NCBI GenBank assembly: GCA_030066975.1
Contig: JASJAO010000002.1
Span: 372,001 to 436,000, forward strand
DNA: 64,000 nucleotides
Source: Henriciella sp.
GTDB lineage: Bacteria; Pseudomonadota; Alphaproteobacteria; Caulobacterales; Hyphomonadaceae
Direction of reading: 5' to 3'
Under the pieces are notes generated by a model. The model saw only the letters and a program-made list of their open reading frames with translations, was not told where the DNA came from and made no database searches. The translations under genes and the position numbers were made by a program. Shown here in pieces: positions 17,677-27,511 of this stretch (the first letter of the stretch is position 1; each line of letters begins with the position of its first letter).

Positions 17677-17964
17677 TTACGCTTCAGCTTGTTTCTTGGC
17701 GATGTTTTTTTTGATTTTCAGGGCTTTTTCTGACAGGGCCTCGTCTTTGGCCTTGGCGAGATACGCATCAAGGCCGCCCAGTTTGTCGACCGTGCGCAGG
17801 GCCTTGGCCGCAATACGCATGGAAAATTTCTGCTCCAGCGTTTCAGAGTGCAAAGACACTTTGACCAGGTTCGGCAGAAACCGGCGCTTGGTGTGAACGC
17901 GGGAGTGGCTGACATTGTTTCCCGTAATCGGACGGGTGCCAGTAAGTTCGCAGACGCGGGACAT
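17677..17964 (-). CDS. rpmB: 50S ribosomal protein L28
   Basis: A 95-residue protein starting MSRVCELTGTRPITGNNVSH, the canonical L28 N-terminus. It is rich in Lys/Arg and ends in a helix AKDEALSEKALKIKKNIAKK. A longer in-frame ATG at 18036 would add 24 residues foreign to the family and is rejected. The gene is monocistronic with a good terminator. The 258 bp before it contain the divergent start of the DUF3108 gene. Confidence 0.96.
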   Translation of the reverse strand: MSRVCELTGTRPITGNNVSHSRVHTKRRFLPNLVKVSLHSETLEQKFSMRIAAKALRTVDKLGGLDAYLAKAKDEALSEKALKIKKNIAKKQAEA

Positions 17965-18221
17965 GGGTCGCTCGCTTGTGTTAAGAGTGATAAATTCAGA
18001 AGCGCGGCTATTACGATCCACAGACGGCGGCGTCAAGCAGAGTCCTCACTTGAACACGCGCGATCACCCAACACCTGGAAGACTCCAGATCGACTTAAGG
18101 CTAAGACATTGTGACATTAGGAAGATTTAATTTGGGCAGGACAGAGGCGGGGCTGTTCAGCTTGCCTTTTGCGACGCACATATAAGACAATCTCGGTTTG
18201 GAGTGATCAGGAGACCATCCG

Positions 18222-19091
18222 ATGAGAAAATCGATCGCCATGACGTCGCTTGCCGCGCTTGTTGCTGCCGGGTTTGCAGGCCTTTCAGGTGCTGATACTG
18301 CATCGCCGGGCCTGTCCCCGGCGATTCTTGCAAATATCGAGGCTGGGCAACCGATGCGCATGGAATACCAGATCAAGGCCAGCGCGTGGCTCCTCTTCCT
18401 GCCGATCACAGGCAAAGCGAATTTCGCTGTCGACATGAACCAGGACACCTATTCGATCAAATCCAAGGTCAAGACAACGGGACTGGCCGACATTCTGGTG
18501 AATTATGATCTTGATGTTGCCGCCTCCGGCTACACCACACCGGATGGCCTCAACACCTATGCTTATGTGTCGCAGAACAAGGACGGGAAGAAAAACAGGC
18601 GGGTCGATGTCAAATTGCTGAAAGACGAGTTTCAGATGACAGCAACACCCAAGTTCGGCAATTTGGGCGATCCGGCAGCCACCACTGAACAAGTCCTTGA
18701 CGCAAAAGACCCCGTGACGGCCCTGATTTCGTTCGCCCTTGAGCCGCGTGAGGCTGGCGCAGACCCTTGCGGCGGCCCGCTTAAAATCTTTGACGGGCGT
18801 CAGCTCACCCATCTTCATCTCACCAATGAGGGCAAGAAAAACGTGAAATCCGAAGCCTGGTCCGGTGAAGCCTGGGAGTGCCACATCACCATGGACAAGG
18901 TCGCCGGTTATAAGCCGGGCGAGGTCAACAAGGATACGCTGACCGGAATTGAAGGACCGCTGCGCATGTGGCTCGCCCCCTTGCCGAATGGCGCCTCCGT
19001 ACCGGTTCGGATTGAAGCTGACACCGAAGATATCGGCAAAGTCACTTTGCAGGCAGCCAAGCTGACCTTCACTCCGATCGAGACGGACTGA
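18222..19091 (+). CDS. DUF3108-domain exported protein
   Basis: A 289-residue protein with a signal peptide (about residues 1-24). A beta-rich domain follows with YQIKASAWLLFLPITGKANF, then DGKKNRRVDVKLLKD, and DPVTALISFALEP near the middle. These are features of DUF3108 periplasmic proteins. Members are often found near L28 in alphaproteobacteria and their function is not established. GGAG lies about 10 nt before the ATG. Confidence 0.78.
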   Translation: MRKSIAMTSLAALVAAGFAGLSGADTASPGLSPAILANIEAGQPMRMEYQIKASAWLLFLPITGKANFAVDMNQDTYSIKSKVKTTGLADILVNYDLDVAASGYTTPDGLNTYAYVSQNKDGKKNRRVDVKLLKDEFQMTATPKFGNLGDPAATTEQVLDAKDPVTALISFALEPREAGADPCGGPLKIFDGRQLTHLHLTNEGKKNVKSEAWSGEAWECHITMDKVAGYKPGEVNKDTLTGIEGPLRMWLAPLPNGASVPVRIEADTEDIGKVTLQAAKLTFTPIETD

Positions 19092-19187
19092 ACCGGAACC
19101 GGCAATTCCCACAGATATTTGTGGGCGAACGGCACCCCGTCCCGCACGGTGCGTTGACCTTGCTGGCGGGCGTGCCTAAGCGACAGC

Positions 19188-20003
19188 ATGACCAAAGACA
19201 CACTCCGCCTCGTCAGCTGGAACATCAATTCCATCCGTCTGCGCCTGCCCAATGTCGAGGCTTTTGTTGCCGCCGAAGCGCCGGACATTCTCTGCTTTCA
19301 GGAAATCAAATGTCAGACGGCAGAGTTTCCGGAAAAAGCCTTCAAGGATATGGGATTGCCGCATCTCGCGGTGTTTGGTCAGAAGGGTGGACATCACGGT
19401 GTCGCGATCGCCTCGCGTGAACCGCTGGATGTGCTGGACCCTGCCCCGCTCTGTCGTGAGGGGCACGCCCGGGTCAACTCGGTCAAAGTCGCCGGGCTTG
19501 AATTGCACAATATCTATCTACCGGCAGGCGGCGACGTGCCGGACCCGGACGAGAACCCAAAGTTCGCACACAAGCTCGATTTCGTCGGTCGGCTCGGCAA
19601 ACATTTCAAGACATCCGCAAAAGACGGACAGCCGCGCGTCCTGGTCGGGGATTTGAACATCGCACCCCACCCGAGCGATGTCTGGTCACACAAGCAGCTC
19701 CTGAAGATCGTATCGCATACGCCCGTGGAAACCGAAGCGCTGGAAAAGGCCCGTCAATCCGGCGGCTTTACAGACCTTGCCCGTCACATCCACGATGACG
19801 ATCAGCGCCTCTATTCCTGGTGGAGCTACCGCGCCCGCGATTGGGCCGCGAGCAATAAAGGCCGCAGGCTGGACCATATCTGGACCAATCAGGCGGCAAC
19901 GCCCCTCACCGACATGGACAGCTATCGCATTCATCTTGGCTGGCGCGGAGGCTGGAAGCCGAGCGATCATGCTCCGATCAGCATTGCGATCAAACCCGCC
20001 TGA
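19188..20003 (+). CDS. xth: Exodeoxyribonuclease III (AP endonuclease)
   Basis: A 271-residue ExoIII-family protein. It has RLVSWNINSIRLR at the N-terminus and the metal-binding Glu in FQEIKCQ. GDLNIAPHPSDVW is in the middle and the catalytic pair is PSDHAPI at the end. It repairs abasic sites and 3' blocks in DNA. Transcribed on the plus strand 96 nt after the DUF3108 gene, possibly with it. Family length is typical. Confidence 0.94.
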   Translation: MTKDTLRLVSWNINSIRLRLPNVEAFVAAEAPDILCFQEIKCQTAEFPEKAFKDMGLPHLAVFGQKGGHHGVAIASREPLDVLDPAPLCREGHARVNSVKVAGLELHNIYLPAGGDVPDPDENPKFAHKLDFVGRLGKHFKTSAKDGQPRVLVGDLNIAPHPSDVWSHKQLLKIVSHTPVETEALEKARQSGGFTDLARHIHDDDQRLYSWWSYRARDWAASNKGRRLDHIWTNQAATPLTDMDSYRIHLGWRGGWKPSDHAPISIAIKPA

Positions 20004-20012
20004 TCCACAGGA

Positions 20013-20777
20013 TCACGGCGCTGGCCGCAGCTTGGCCACCATATCTGCCACTGTGACCACCGCCGCGCCGCTTTGCACGACGGCTTCAAGCAAAGTCTCA
20101 AAATCGTCAGGGGTCACACCCCAGGGGCTATGCCCCTCTCGCACATCATGGGTGAAGATGATCAGCCAGCTATGATCATCCGGCATCGCGCGCAGATCGC
20201 TTAAAGCCCGTGCAATACCACCTTGATCTTCCTGCAGCGCTGTCGCTTTGAGCATTTTCAGATCCAGCTCACCGACATGGACCCCAGGCCGTACGCTGCG
20301 CAGGGCCGGGAAAGATCGGGCCAGAGCAGCTTTTGCCCCCAACTGGGTCGCCCCAAACGGAAACGCAAAGCTCGAGAGCTGAGACACGCCGAACGTGTCG
20401 AGGAAATCGGCGTTCTTTTGGCAGTCCGCAAGCAGGTCCGCTTCGGACAGTCGTCTGACACTTGTATGTGAAAACGTGTGGCACCCGATATCGTGTCCGG
20501 CATCAATCAGCTTACGTAAGTCCTCCCGCGTATACATCGCGCCATATTCCGGGGTCACCTGCTCTATAAGCTCACCGCACACATACCAGGTCGCACGCCA
20601 GCCTTTGGCCTCAAGCATGGGCGCGGCTGCGCGCACCGCCGATTGCGGAAAATCGTCGAAGTTGAAACTGACAAACTTGCCCTTGGGCAGATCCACCTTG
20701 TCCTGCCCAAACGTCCTCGCGCTTAAATTCTCAAGCGTTTCAGAGAGATTCCGAGAAATGTAACGAAGATCTGGCAT
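20013..20777 (-). CDS. Polysaccharide deacetylase family (CE4-like) protein
   Basis: A 254-residue protein with the NodB fold. The first motif FNFDDFP carries the acidic pair. The zinc motif is CHTFSHTSVRRL (His-x3-His), and later come SSFAFPFG and WLIIFTHDV. No signal peptide is evident, so it may act in the cytoplasm, or on lipid-linked intermediates. It is divergent (44 bp) from a CelD/BcsL-type acyltransferase, which suggests both modify one surface glycan. Confidence 0.85.
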   Translation of the reverse strand: MPDLRYISRNLSETLENLSARTFGQDKVDLPKGKFVSFNFDDFPQSAVRAAAPMLEAKGWRATWYVCGELIEQVTPEYGAMYTREDLRKLIDAGHDIGCHTFSHTSVRRLSEADLLADCQKNADFLDTFGVSQLSSFAFPFGATQLGAKAALARSFPALRSVRPGVHVGELDLKMLKATALQEDQGGIARALSDLRAMPDDHSWLIIFTHDVREGHSPWGVTPDDFETLLEAVVQSGAAVVTVADMVAKLRPAP

Positions 20778-20821
20778 GGGTGGCTAAGGGCTAGAGGAAT
20801 TCCGGAAAAAGGTCTTACACC

Positions 20822-21892
20822 GTGAAGGTTTCGTCTCTCCTACTCAAGACGCTTTCGGACGCAGACCGGACTGCCTGGGCCGATTTCCGGCAACAAGACC
20901 CATTGCTCGCCAGTCCGTACTTTTCGCTTGCCTATCTCGAAGCGGTCGAAAAAGCCCGCCCGGGAATCGACATTCTAAGATTTACTGAGGGCGACACCGT
21001 CATCGGGTTCCTGCCGATCCGAAAGGGTTGGTTCGGGACCACCCGCCCGGTTGCCGGCCCCATGGACGATTTGCACGGTGTGATTGCCGCGCCGTCTGCC
21101 GTGATCGATCTCCACGCGCCAGACATTGCCCCTCATCTTTCCGGCTATACTTTCTCAGCAGTGCCGTTCAATCAACGCCGCCATGGCCTGCACGGCAGCG
21201 CCAGCGAAGGCAATCAGGTGCTCGATCTCTCAAACGGATTCGACGCCTATATTGACGCGCGCGCGGCTTTCAGCAGCAACTTCCGGCGCACCTGGCGCAA
21301 AGTCGGTCGACTTCTGCAGGACAAGCGCACCGTCACCCGTCACCAGATCAACGATCCGGCCAGCTTTACCCGCTTAATCGATCTGAAACGAACCGCTTTT
21401 GAAACCGCGGGCTATTTCGACCTTTTCACCCTCGATTGGCCGCTCGATCTGCTTGAGACACTCGCCGCCTCGTCCAATCCTGACGCCCAGGGCATCCTGT
21501 CCAAGCTTGAAATAGATGGCGAACTGGCCGCGGTTTGCTTCTGCATGCGTTCAGAGCATGTATTGCACTATTGGTTCCCGGCCTATGAGGCGAAGTTTCA
21601 ATCCCATAAGGCGGGGCTCGCCTTATTGTTCAGTTTGGCTGATTGGGCCGCCTCTCAGGGTTTGCAAGAGATGCATCTCGGCCTTGGTAACACCCAGTAC
21701 AAACGCCTTATGGCAAGTTATCGTGTGCCGGTCCGCCAGGGCGCGTTGGCAATCGGTCCCGCTCAAAAAGTCGGAACCCGATTCACGCGTTGGGGCGCCG
21801 GGATTGAGCCGAAGGGTGGCCTGCGCAGCCTGCCATCAAAACTTGCCCGAAAGTATGAGCGGGTCGCGCTCGCGGGTAAACTCTCAGCCTGA
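20822..21892 (+). CDS. CelD/BcsL-type (FemAB-like) GNAT acyltransferase
   Basis: A 356-residue protein starting at a GTG. It consists of two GNAT-like halves as in the CelD/BcsL and FemAB families. The C-terminal half has FCMRSEHVLHYWFPAYEAKF, then GLALLFSLADWAASQGLQ and HLGLGNTQYKRLMASY, typical of this group. Such proteins acylate sugars or transfer amino acids during polysaccharide or peptidoglycan modification. The neighbouring deacetylase could free amino groups that this enzyme modifies; this link is inference. Confidence 0.78.
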   Translation: MKVSSLLLKTLSDADRTAWADFRQQDPLLASPYFSLAYLEAVEKARPGIDILRFTEGDTVIGFLPIRKGWFGTTRPVAGPMDDLHGVIAAPSAVIDLHAPDIAPHLSGYTFSAVPFNQRRHGLHGSASEGNQVLDLSNGFDAYIDARAAFSSNFRRTWRKVGRLLQDKRTVTRHQINDPASFTRLIDLKRTAFETAGYFDLFTLDWPLDLLETLAASSNPDAQGILSKLEIDGELAAVCFCMRSEHVLHYWFPAYEAKFQSHKAGLALLFSLADWAASQGLQEMHLGLGNTQYKRLMASYRVPVRQGALAIGPAQKVGTRFTRWGAGIEPKGGLRSLPSKLARKYERVALAGKLSA

Positions 21893-21894
21893 CC

Positions 21895-22764
21895 CTAGCC
21901 CCAGATCGCACGCGCCTGGGCCAGCAATTTCTTGCGATCTGCAAGCCCGTTATACCCGCCATTGATCCGCTTGGTGATGCCGCGCAGATCGTCCTTGTCC
22001 GCCAACCGGTTAAGTTGCCGGGAATCCCAAAAGTCCGCCGCCACACGTAGCGTCGTTTCGATATCGGAGGCGACGAGGTCCGGGTTTTCAACCAGATCAA
22101 GTCCCAGCCGCCGCCCAATCTGGCGATAATTATCTTTGCCCGTCAGCTGGATAAAGCCACGCCCACGATAGCGATAGCCGTCACCCGACGCCTCATCCCC
22201 ATTGCCCATACGGTTGGCATAGACGCGGTTGGCAATCTCTTGCGGACGTCCAGCGAAGGTTGCGGCATGGTCGGGACTGTCAAAATACTTGCGGAACACG
22301 TTCCAAAGGCCCGTGGCGCTATAGTTCAGGTTCTCTTCTGTATAACGAAAATGACCGGATTCATGGGCGAGCTGGGCCATGAAATGCGTAAACCGCCGCG
22401 GCGAGCGGTTGATCTTGTACTCGGTCAGAACCTCATTGAGTTTGGGCAACATCTCCTCACCGTACTGCTCGGCCACCGTGCCGACAAAGCGATGCACGCG
22501 ATCGAAAGAGGCTTCCAGACTGCTGAAAAACGGCACGCGGAACTTCGGACGGGGGTTCAGTTCCATCAGAAAATGCGCTGACGCGTACCCGGTTTCGATG
22601 TTCTTGCCGGCAGTGGTCTGGACTTTCCACCAGCCGTCCAGCTCTGATTTCTCCAGGAGCTCGACCTGCGTCCCATGCGGCATCACGGTGATCACATTGC
22701 CGTTCGGCGCCGACTCGCGAAGGCGCAACCCGTTTGCGGCTGTGACTTCATACACTTTTTCCAT
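21895..22764 (-). CDS. GH19 chitinase/lysozyme-type endolysin with N-terminal SH3 domain
   Basis: A 289-residue protein. Residues 1-68 form a bacterial SH3 domain (ANGLRLRESAPNGNVITVMP, then DGWWKVQT). Residues about 85-289 form a GH19 domain. Its catalytic Glu lies in QLAHESGHFRYTEENLNYSA (Glu135 and Glu143/144). The substrate groove shows RGRGFIQLTGKDNYRQIG and the end shows ITKRINGGYNG. No signal peptide is seen. Similar proteins are phage endolysins, but no phage genes surround this one. It probably cleaves peptidoglycan or chitin-like chains. Confidence 0.88.
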   Translation of the reverse strand: MEKVYEVTAANGLRLRESAPNGNVITVMPHGTQVELLEKSELDGWWKVQTTAGKNIETGYASAHFLMELNPRPKFRVPFFSSLEASFDRVHRFVGTVAEQYGEEMLPKLNEVLTEYKINRSPRRFTHFMAQLAHESGHFRYTEENLNYSATGLWNVFRKYFDSPDHAATFAGRPQEIANRVYANRMGNGDEASGDGYRYRGRGFIQLTGKDNYRQIGRRLGLDLVENPDLVASDIETTLRVAADFWDSRQLNRLADKDDLRGITKRINGGYNGLADRKKLLAQARAIWG

Positions 22765-22854
22765 AACGGTTCCCCAGCTTGGTAACGTCGCGGCAGTTTA
22801 ACCGCAAATCACGAGGGGAGGACAGACTTTTGAAGAAGCGCGATTTGAGAAGGC

Positions 22855-23634
22855 CTAAACGACCCGCTCGACCATCATATGCTTGATCTTAGCGATTGCC
22901 TTGGCGGGATTCAGACCTTTCGGACAGACCTGCGCGCAGTTCATAATTGTATGACAGCGATACAGTTTGAACGGGTCTTCCAGATCATCGAGCCGCTCGC
23001 CTGTGGCCTCGTCCCGGCTGTCGATCAGCCAGCGATAGGCCTGGAGCAGCGCAGCAGGTCCAAGATACTTGTCACCATTCCACCAGTAGGATGGGCATGA
23101 CGTTGAGCAGGACGCGCAGAGAATACATTCATACAGCCCGTCCAACTCCTCGCGGTCTTCCTCACTTTGCGTCCACTCGGTTTCAGGTTCCGGTGTATCG
23201 GTCTTCAGAAAGGGCTGCACATAAGCATGCTGGGCGTAAAAGTTGGTCAGGTCCGGGATCAGGTCTTTGATCACAGGCTGGCTTGGCAGCGGGGCAATCG
23301 TAATCGTATTGCCTGCGACTTCATCCCAGCCTTTTGTGCATGCAATTGTGTTCTGCCCGCCAATACTCATCGCACAGGATCCACACACACCCTCGCGGCA
23401 CGAGCGGCGGAAGGCCAGCGTCGAGTCGATATTGTTCTTGATGTAGATCAGGATGTCGAGCACCATTGGCCCACACTTTGTTGTATCTACAAAGAATGTA
23501 TCCCAGCGCGGATTGCCGCCCTCTTCGGGGCTGTAGCGATAGATTTTGAACGCCTTGACCGATTTGCCTTCCGGCTTCGGCCAGACCTTGCCTTTTTTCG
23601 GAGCAGACCCTTTCGGGAGTGTAAGCTGTACCAT
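22855..23634 (-). CDS. sdhB: Succinate dehydrogenase iron-sulfur subunit
   Basis: A 259-residue protein with the [2Fe-2S] motif [16 protein letters not shown] and distal Cys. The [4Fe-4S] motif is [16 protein letters not shown] and the [3Fe-4S] motif is [17 protein letters not shown]. It carries electrons from SdhA to the quinone site. It is the last gene of sdhCDAB, 19 nt after sdhA. The C-terminus KHMMVERVV is typical of alphaproteobacteria. Confidence 0.97.
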   Translation of the reverse strand: MVQLTLPKGSAPKKGKVWPKPEGKSVKAFKIYRYSPEEGGNPRWDTFFVDTTKCGPMVLDILIYIKNNIDSTLAFRRSCREGVCGSCAMSIGGQNTIACTKGWDEVAGNTITIAPLPSQPVIKDLIPDLTNFYAQHAYVQPFLKTDTPEPETEWTQSEEDREELDGLYECILCASCSTSCPSYWWNGDKYLGPAALLQAYRWLIDSRDEATGERLDDLEDPFKLYRCHTIMNCAQVCPKGLNPAKAIAKIKHMMVERVV

Positions 23635-23653
23635 ATTCGTTTCCCGCTAACCC

Positions 23654-25444
23654 TTAATAGACCCGCTTCTTCGGCTTGATATAGGCCATGTCGTTCGACA
23701 TCGTGTAATCGTGGACCGGACGATAATCGATCCGCACCTCGCCGCCATCATCGACCCAGGCGAGCGTGTGCTTCATCCAGTTCTCGTCGTCACGCTCGGC
23801 AAAGTCCTCGCGCGCGTGGGCGCCGCGGCTTTCCTTGCGATTGGCGCCGGAATTCACCGTCACCGCGGCCTGTCCGATCAGATTGTCGAACTCCAGGGCT
23901 TCCATCAGATCTGTGTTCCAGACCAGCGAGCGGTCTTCGACCTTCATGTCTTCAGCCTTCTTGTAGACTGAAGCGATTTTCTCGACCCCTTCGTCGAGGA
24001 CATCGCCTTCACGGAACACCGCGCAGTTGGTCTGCATCGCCGTCTGCATCTCAAGGCGCAGGTCTGCCACGTTTGTCGCCCCATCGGCGTTGCGGATGCG
24101 GTCAAAGCGCGCAAGATGCTGAGACGTCAGCTCGTCCTTCATCGCCGGCTGCGCAGCGCCCGCTTCCAGGGTCGCACCACAGCGCAGACCGGCTGCCCGG
24201 CCAAACACAACCAGATCGATCAGCGAGTTAGAGCCGAGCCGGTTCGCGCCGTGAACCGACACACAGGCCGCTTCCCCAACCGCCATCAGGCCGGGCACGA
24301 CCGCATCCGGGTCATTGCCCTTCTTGGTCAGCACTTCACCATGATAATTGGTCGGGATGCCGCCCATATTATAGTGAACCGTCGGCAGCACAGGGATCGG
24401 CTCCCGCGTCACATCAACGCCAGAGAAGACGCGCGCCGTCTCTGAAATGCCCGGCAGGCGGGCGGCCAGCGTTTCCGGTGGCAAATGCTCCAGATGCAGG
24501 AAGATGTGATCCTTGTTTGGGCCAACGCCGCGCCCTTCGCGAATCTCAATCGTCATCGCGCGGGACACCATATCGCGGGGGGCGAGGTCTTTCACGCTTG
24601 GCGCATAGCGTTCCATGAACCGCTCGCCTTCGGAATTGGTGAGATACCCACCTTCGCCGCGCGCGCCTTCGGTAATCAGGCAGCCCGCGCCATAAATCCC
24701 GGTTGGGTGGAACTGAACAAACTCCATATCCTGCAGCGGCAGTCCAGCCCGCAATACCATCGCATTGCCGTCGCCGGTACAAGTGTGAGCCGACGTACAG
24801 CTGAAATAGGCCCGGCCATAACCGCCGGTCGCCAGTACAACCTTCTGCGCACGGAAACGGTGCAGCGTCCCGTCATCCAGCTTCCAGGCCGTCACACCGC
24901 GACAGACACCTTCCTCATCCATGATCAGGTCGAGGGCAAAATACTCGATAAAGAACTCGGTATCATTCTTCACACACTGCCCATACAGCGTGTGCAGCAT
25001 GGCGTGGCCGGTGCGGTCAGCCGCAGCACAGGTGCGTTGGACTGGCGGGCCTTCGCCAAACTCTGTTGTGTGGCCACCGAACGGGCGCTGATAGATCTTG
25101 CCTTCCTCGGTACGCGAGAAGGGCATGCCCCAATGTTCCAGCTCATAAACCGCAGCTGGCGCCTCGCGGCAGAGATATTCGATCGAATCCTGATCGCCGA
25201 GCCAGTCTGACCCTTTGACCGTGTCATACATGTGCCAGCGCCAGTCATCCGGGCCCATATTGCTCAAGGACGCCGCGATACCGCCTTGCGCTGCCACGGT
25301 GTGAGACCGGGTTGGAAAGACTTTGGTGATACAGGCCGTTTTGAGGCCCGCCTGCGCAGCCCCAAGGGCGGCGCGCAATCCTGATCCACCCGCGCCGACA
25401 ACAACGACGTCATAGGTGTGATCGACAAATTCGTAATCGCTCAT
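23654..25444 (-). CDS. sdhA: Succinate dehydrogenase flavoprotein subunit
   Basis: A 596-residue protein. It has the FAD-binding [20 protein letters not shown] and the covalent-FAD histidine in [14 protein letters not shown]. Substrate motifs include [20 protein letters not shown] and the second FAD loop [15 protein letters not shown]. It ends with the C-terminal [17 protein letters not shown]. It oxidises succinate to fumarate in the TCA cycle. The gene lies 28 nt downstream of sdhD. Confidence 0.97.
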   Translation of the reverse strand: MSDYEFVDHTYDVVVVGAGGSGLRAALGAAQAGLKTACITKVFPTRSHTVAAQGGIAASLSNMGPDDWRWHMYDTVKGSDWLGDQDSIEYLCREAPAAVYELEHWGMPFSRTEEGKIYQRPFGGHTTEFGEGPPVQRTCAAADRTGHAMLHTLYGQCVKNDTEFFIEYFALDLIMDEEGVCRGVTAWKLDDGTLHRFRAQKVVLATGGYGRAYFSCTSAHTCTGDGNAMVLRAGLPLQDMEFVQFHPTGIYGAGCLITEGARGEGGYLTNSEGERFMERYAPSVKDLAPRDMVSRAMTIEIREGRGVGPNKDHIFLHLEHLPPETLAARLPGISETARVFSGVDVTREPIPVLPTVHYNMGGIPTNYHGEVLTKKGNDPDAVVPGLMAVGEAACVSVHGANRLGSNSLIDLVVFGRAAGLRCGATLEAGAAQPAMKDELTSQHLARFDRIRNADGATNVADLRLEMQTAMQTNCAVFREGDVLDEGVEKIASVYKKAEDMKVEDRSLVWNTDLMEALEFDNLIGQAAVTVNSGANRKESRGAHAREDFAERDDENWMKHTLAWVDDGGEVRIDYRPVHDYTMSNDMAYIKPKKRVY

Positions 25445-25472
25445 CTTAATTCCTCCGATCAGCGGCGCCGCA

Positions 25473-25853
25473 TCAAGCGCCTGCTGAGAACCAAATCTTT
25501 AAAACCGACAGCATGGTCGTGGCGGCCAGCGCGATCACGACAAACGTGTTTAGGATCAGCAACGCTTGCTTGGACGCGGTCCTATGGATGTAGTCTTCAA
25601 TGACAACTTGAAGCCCCAGACGCATGTGATAAAGCGCCGCACCAAGGGTCAAAATCAGCAAAATCGCATTCACCGGTTGCGCAACCCAGGTCAGCGCACC
25701 CTCATAGCCTGCTTTACCCGCGTGAATGATCGAATAAACGAACCACGGCACGAGGAAGAGCAGCGCAATGGCTGTCACGCGCTGATGGATGTAATGGCCT
25801 GTGCCGCTGCCTGCAGCACCAAGACCGCGAACTTTGCGAAGATCAGTCGACAT
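25473..25853 (-). CDS. sdhD: Succinate dehydrogenase membrane anchor subunit D
   Basis: A 126-residue protein with three membrane helices. The N-terminus has [20 protein letters not shown]. The second helix has the heme-ligand region [18 protein letters not shown], as in SdhD. It anchors SdhAB and helps form the heme b and quinone site. It sits between sdhC (12 nt) and sdhA. Confidence 0.94.
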   Translation of the reverse strand: MSTDLRKVRGLGAAGSGTGHYIHQRVTAIALLFLVPWFVYSIIHAGKAGYEGALTWVAQPVNAILLILTLGAALYHMRLGLQVVIEDYIHRTASKQALLILNTFVVIALAATTMLSVLKIWFSAGA

Positions 25854-25865
25854 GTCTGCGCCTCC

Positions 25866-26264
25866 CTAACTCAATGAGGCGAGCGACCAGATGGCCGCTG
25901 CGCCCAGGATCGCAAACGCGAAATTGAAGATTGACCAGCGACTGGCCACTTTCGGGTCAAACCCGACCCCCGGCCCGTCCCAGATCAAGTGCCGCAATCC
26001 GTTAGCAAGATGATACAGAACCGCCATGGCCCAAAGGAACAGCAGAAGCTGACCGGGCAGCGAGAAGGCAATGCTCTCAACCAGGGCGTAAGCTTCCGGC
26101 CCCGTGGCCAGGGCGACAAGCCAGGCCGCAATCAGAAACGCGCCCCCATATAGTCCAGCCCCCGTGACCCGGTGAAAAATCGAGCCATACATAGTGGCAT
26201 GCCAGTTCCAATTCTGCAGATGTGGTGAAAGAGGACGAGGGTCCGTTTGACCTGATCCAGCCAT
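25866..26264 (-). CDS. sdhC: Succinate dehydrogenase cytochrome b556 subunit
   Basis: A 132-residue protein from the ATG at 26264. A TTG 12 nt upstream would extend it, but GGAG lies exactly between the two, 6 nt before the ATG. The SdhC signature is visible as PHLQNWNWHATMYGSIFHRV, followed by TGAGLYGG. The heme ligand region is AVLYHLANGLRHLIWD. Three membrane helices. First gene of the operon; the promoter must lie in 26265-26476, a gap shared with the divergent small membrane gene. Confidence 0.94.
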   Translation of the reverse strand: MAGSGQTDPRPLSPHLQNWNWHATMYGSIFHRVTGAGLYGGAFLIAAWLVALATGPEAYALVESIAFSLPGQLLLFLWAMAVLYHLANGLRHLIWDGPGVGFDPKVASRWSIFNFAFAILGAAAIWSLASLS

Positions 26265-26476
26265 AGAGTACTCCAACCCAATTTTGTTCCTGCCCGCGTT
26301 CTAAGCACCGCTTTTGGCCTGTCAACGCGTCAGAGGAGACATGGGTCCAAAACCGGAGAAGGCGAGAAATTCTTCCACGAGCTGCCTTCACACTGCGCAT
26401 ATACACCCCGCTTGATTGGCTGAAACAGCGAATGCTAGGTTGGCAGTACGCCTGTGACGCGAATTGAGGCCGAGCC

Positions 26477-26743
26477 ATGGATCCGTTTGGAGCAATCTTC
26501 TACCTGATCGGGGGACCTCTTGTACTGGCTATCGGCTGGTTTGGACGTCTGACCCGCAACTGGCTCATTCTCTGGTTTATCGTCGGCGGCCTGACGTGCG
26601 GTGCCCTTGTCATGATGGGGCTAAGCGCCCCGTCTATGGATTGGGGGTATACCATTGCGATTGCCGGGGTCTGGACCTTCTTCTGGTGCGTTGGCGGTGC
26701 CATTCAAGTCTACAGACTGCTGACTCAGGCTTCGAACCCATGA
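26477..26743 (+). CDS. Small membrane protein of unknown function, coupled to an amidotransferase
   Basis: An 88-residue protein with three hydrophobic helices (about residues 8-24, 30-47 and 57-75) and no recognisable domain. It starts MDPFGAIFYLIGGPLVLAIG. The next gene begins inside its stop (ATGA overlap), so the two are translated together. I do not recognise the family. Confidence 0.7.
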   Translation: MDPFGAIFYLIGGPLVLAIGWFGRLTRNWLILWFIVGGLTCGALVMMGLSAPSMDWGYTIAIAGVWTFFWCVGGAIQVYRLLTQASNP

Positions 26744-27465
26744 AGCTAACAGTGCTCGAAACCGGTCTGCCGCCGGAAAGCCTGCGCGCGGACTGGCCGG
26801 ATTATCCTGAGATGTTCGAAGCCTTACTCGGCCCAAAACTACCCGGTTGGAGTTTTGAAACCCTATCGGTCGCGAAGGGCGAGCCGCTGGTCGACCCGGC
26901 CAGCCTGGATGCCATCCTTGTCACGGGCGCTGCAGTTGGCGTCTACGATGATGAACCCTGGATGGACCCTCTCATGGATTTCATTCGCTGGGCTGCCGCC
27001 AGTCAAACCCCACAGGTCGGGATCTGTTTCGGCCATCAGGCGATTGCTCAGGCGCTCGGGGCTGAGGTGCGCAAGTCTGACAAGGGCTGGGGTATCGGTC
27101 GTCATGTCTATGACATTGAAACGCGTCCGGCCTGGATGAACGGCTATGAGCAGCAGACATTCGCGCTGGGCGTCAGTCATCAGGATCAGGTTGAAACGCT
27201 ACCGCCGGGGGCTGAGAAGGTGGCCGGAAACAGCTTCTGCCCCTTCGCGGCGTTGAACTATCCCGCCGCCAGCGCCATCAGTTTCCAGGGCCACCCGGAA
27301 TACAGCGCCGCGTTTTCCTGCGACCTTTATGGGGTACGCAAAGGCACGCGGATCGCAAGCGATCTGGTCGACGCGGCAGAGGCGAGTTTCGCTGACCCGA
27401 TCGATAACGATCTGGTCGGCGATTGGATCGGCACTTTCCTGGGAAGCGCAATCAAGACCCGTTGA
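26740..27465 (+). CDS. Class I glutamine amidotransferase-like protein
   Basis: A 241-residue protein. The nucleophile elbow is GICFGHQAIAQALG (Cys96) and the His-Glu pair is in FQGHPEYS near residue 187, so the triad is complete. It resembles stand-alone GMP-synthase-type amidotransferases such as YfeJ-like proteins. These may act in gamma-glutamyl hydrolysis or as glutaminases for an unknown partner. A longer frame begins at 26464 but is out of place; the ATG at 26740 overlaps the stop of the preceding small gene by 4 nt. Confidence 0.86.
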   Translation: MKLTVLETGLPPESLRADWPDYPEMFEALLGPKLPGWSFETLSVAKGEPLVDPASLDAILVTGAAVGVYDDEPWMDPLMDFIRWAAASQTPQVGICFGHQAIAQALGAEVRKSDKGWGIGRHVYDIETRPAWMNGYEQQTFALGVSHQDQVETLPPGAEKVAGNSFCPFAALNYPAASAISFQGHPEYSAAFSCDLYGVRKGTRIASDLVDAAEASFADPIDNDLVGDWIGTFLGSAIKTR

Positions 27466-27511
27466 TCCCGCCGCTGGCGCAGCGCCGATGCGGTATCGGT
27501 CAGTAGGTCAA

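Noticed and set aside
21895-22764. A prophage remnant around the GH19 gene.
   Set aside because: Neighbouring genes (acyltransferase, sdhB) are ordinary chromosomal genes and no integrase, capsid or attachment repeats are visible.
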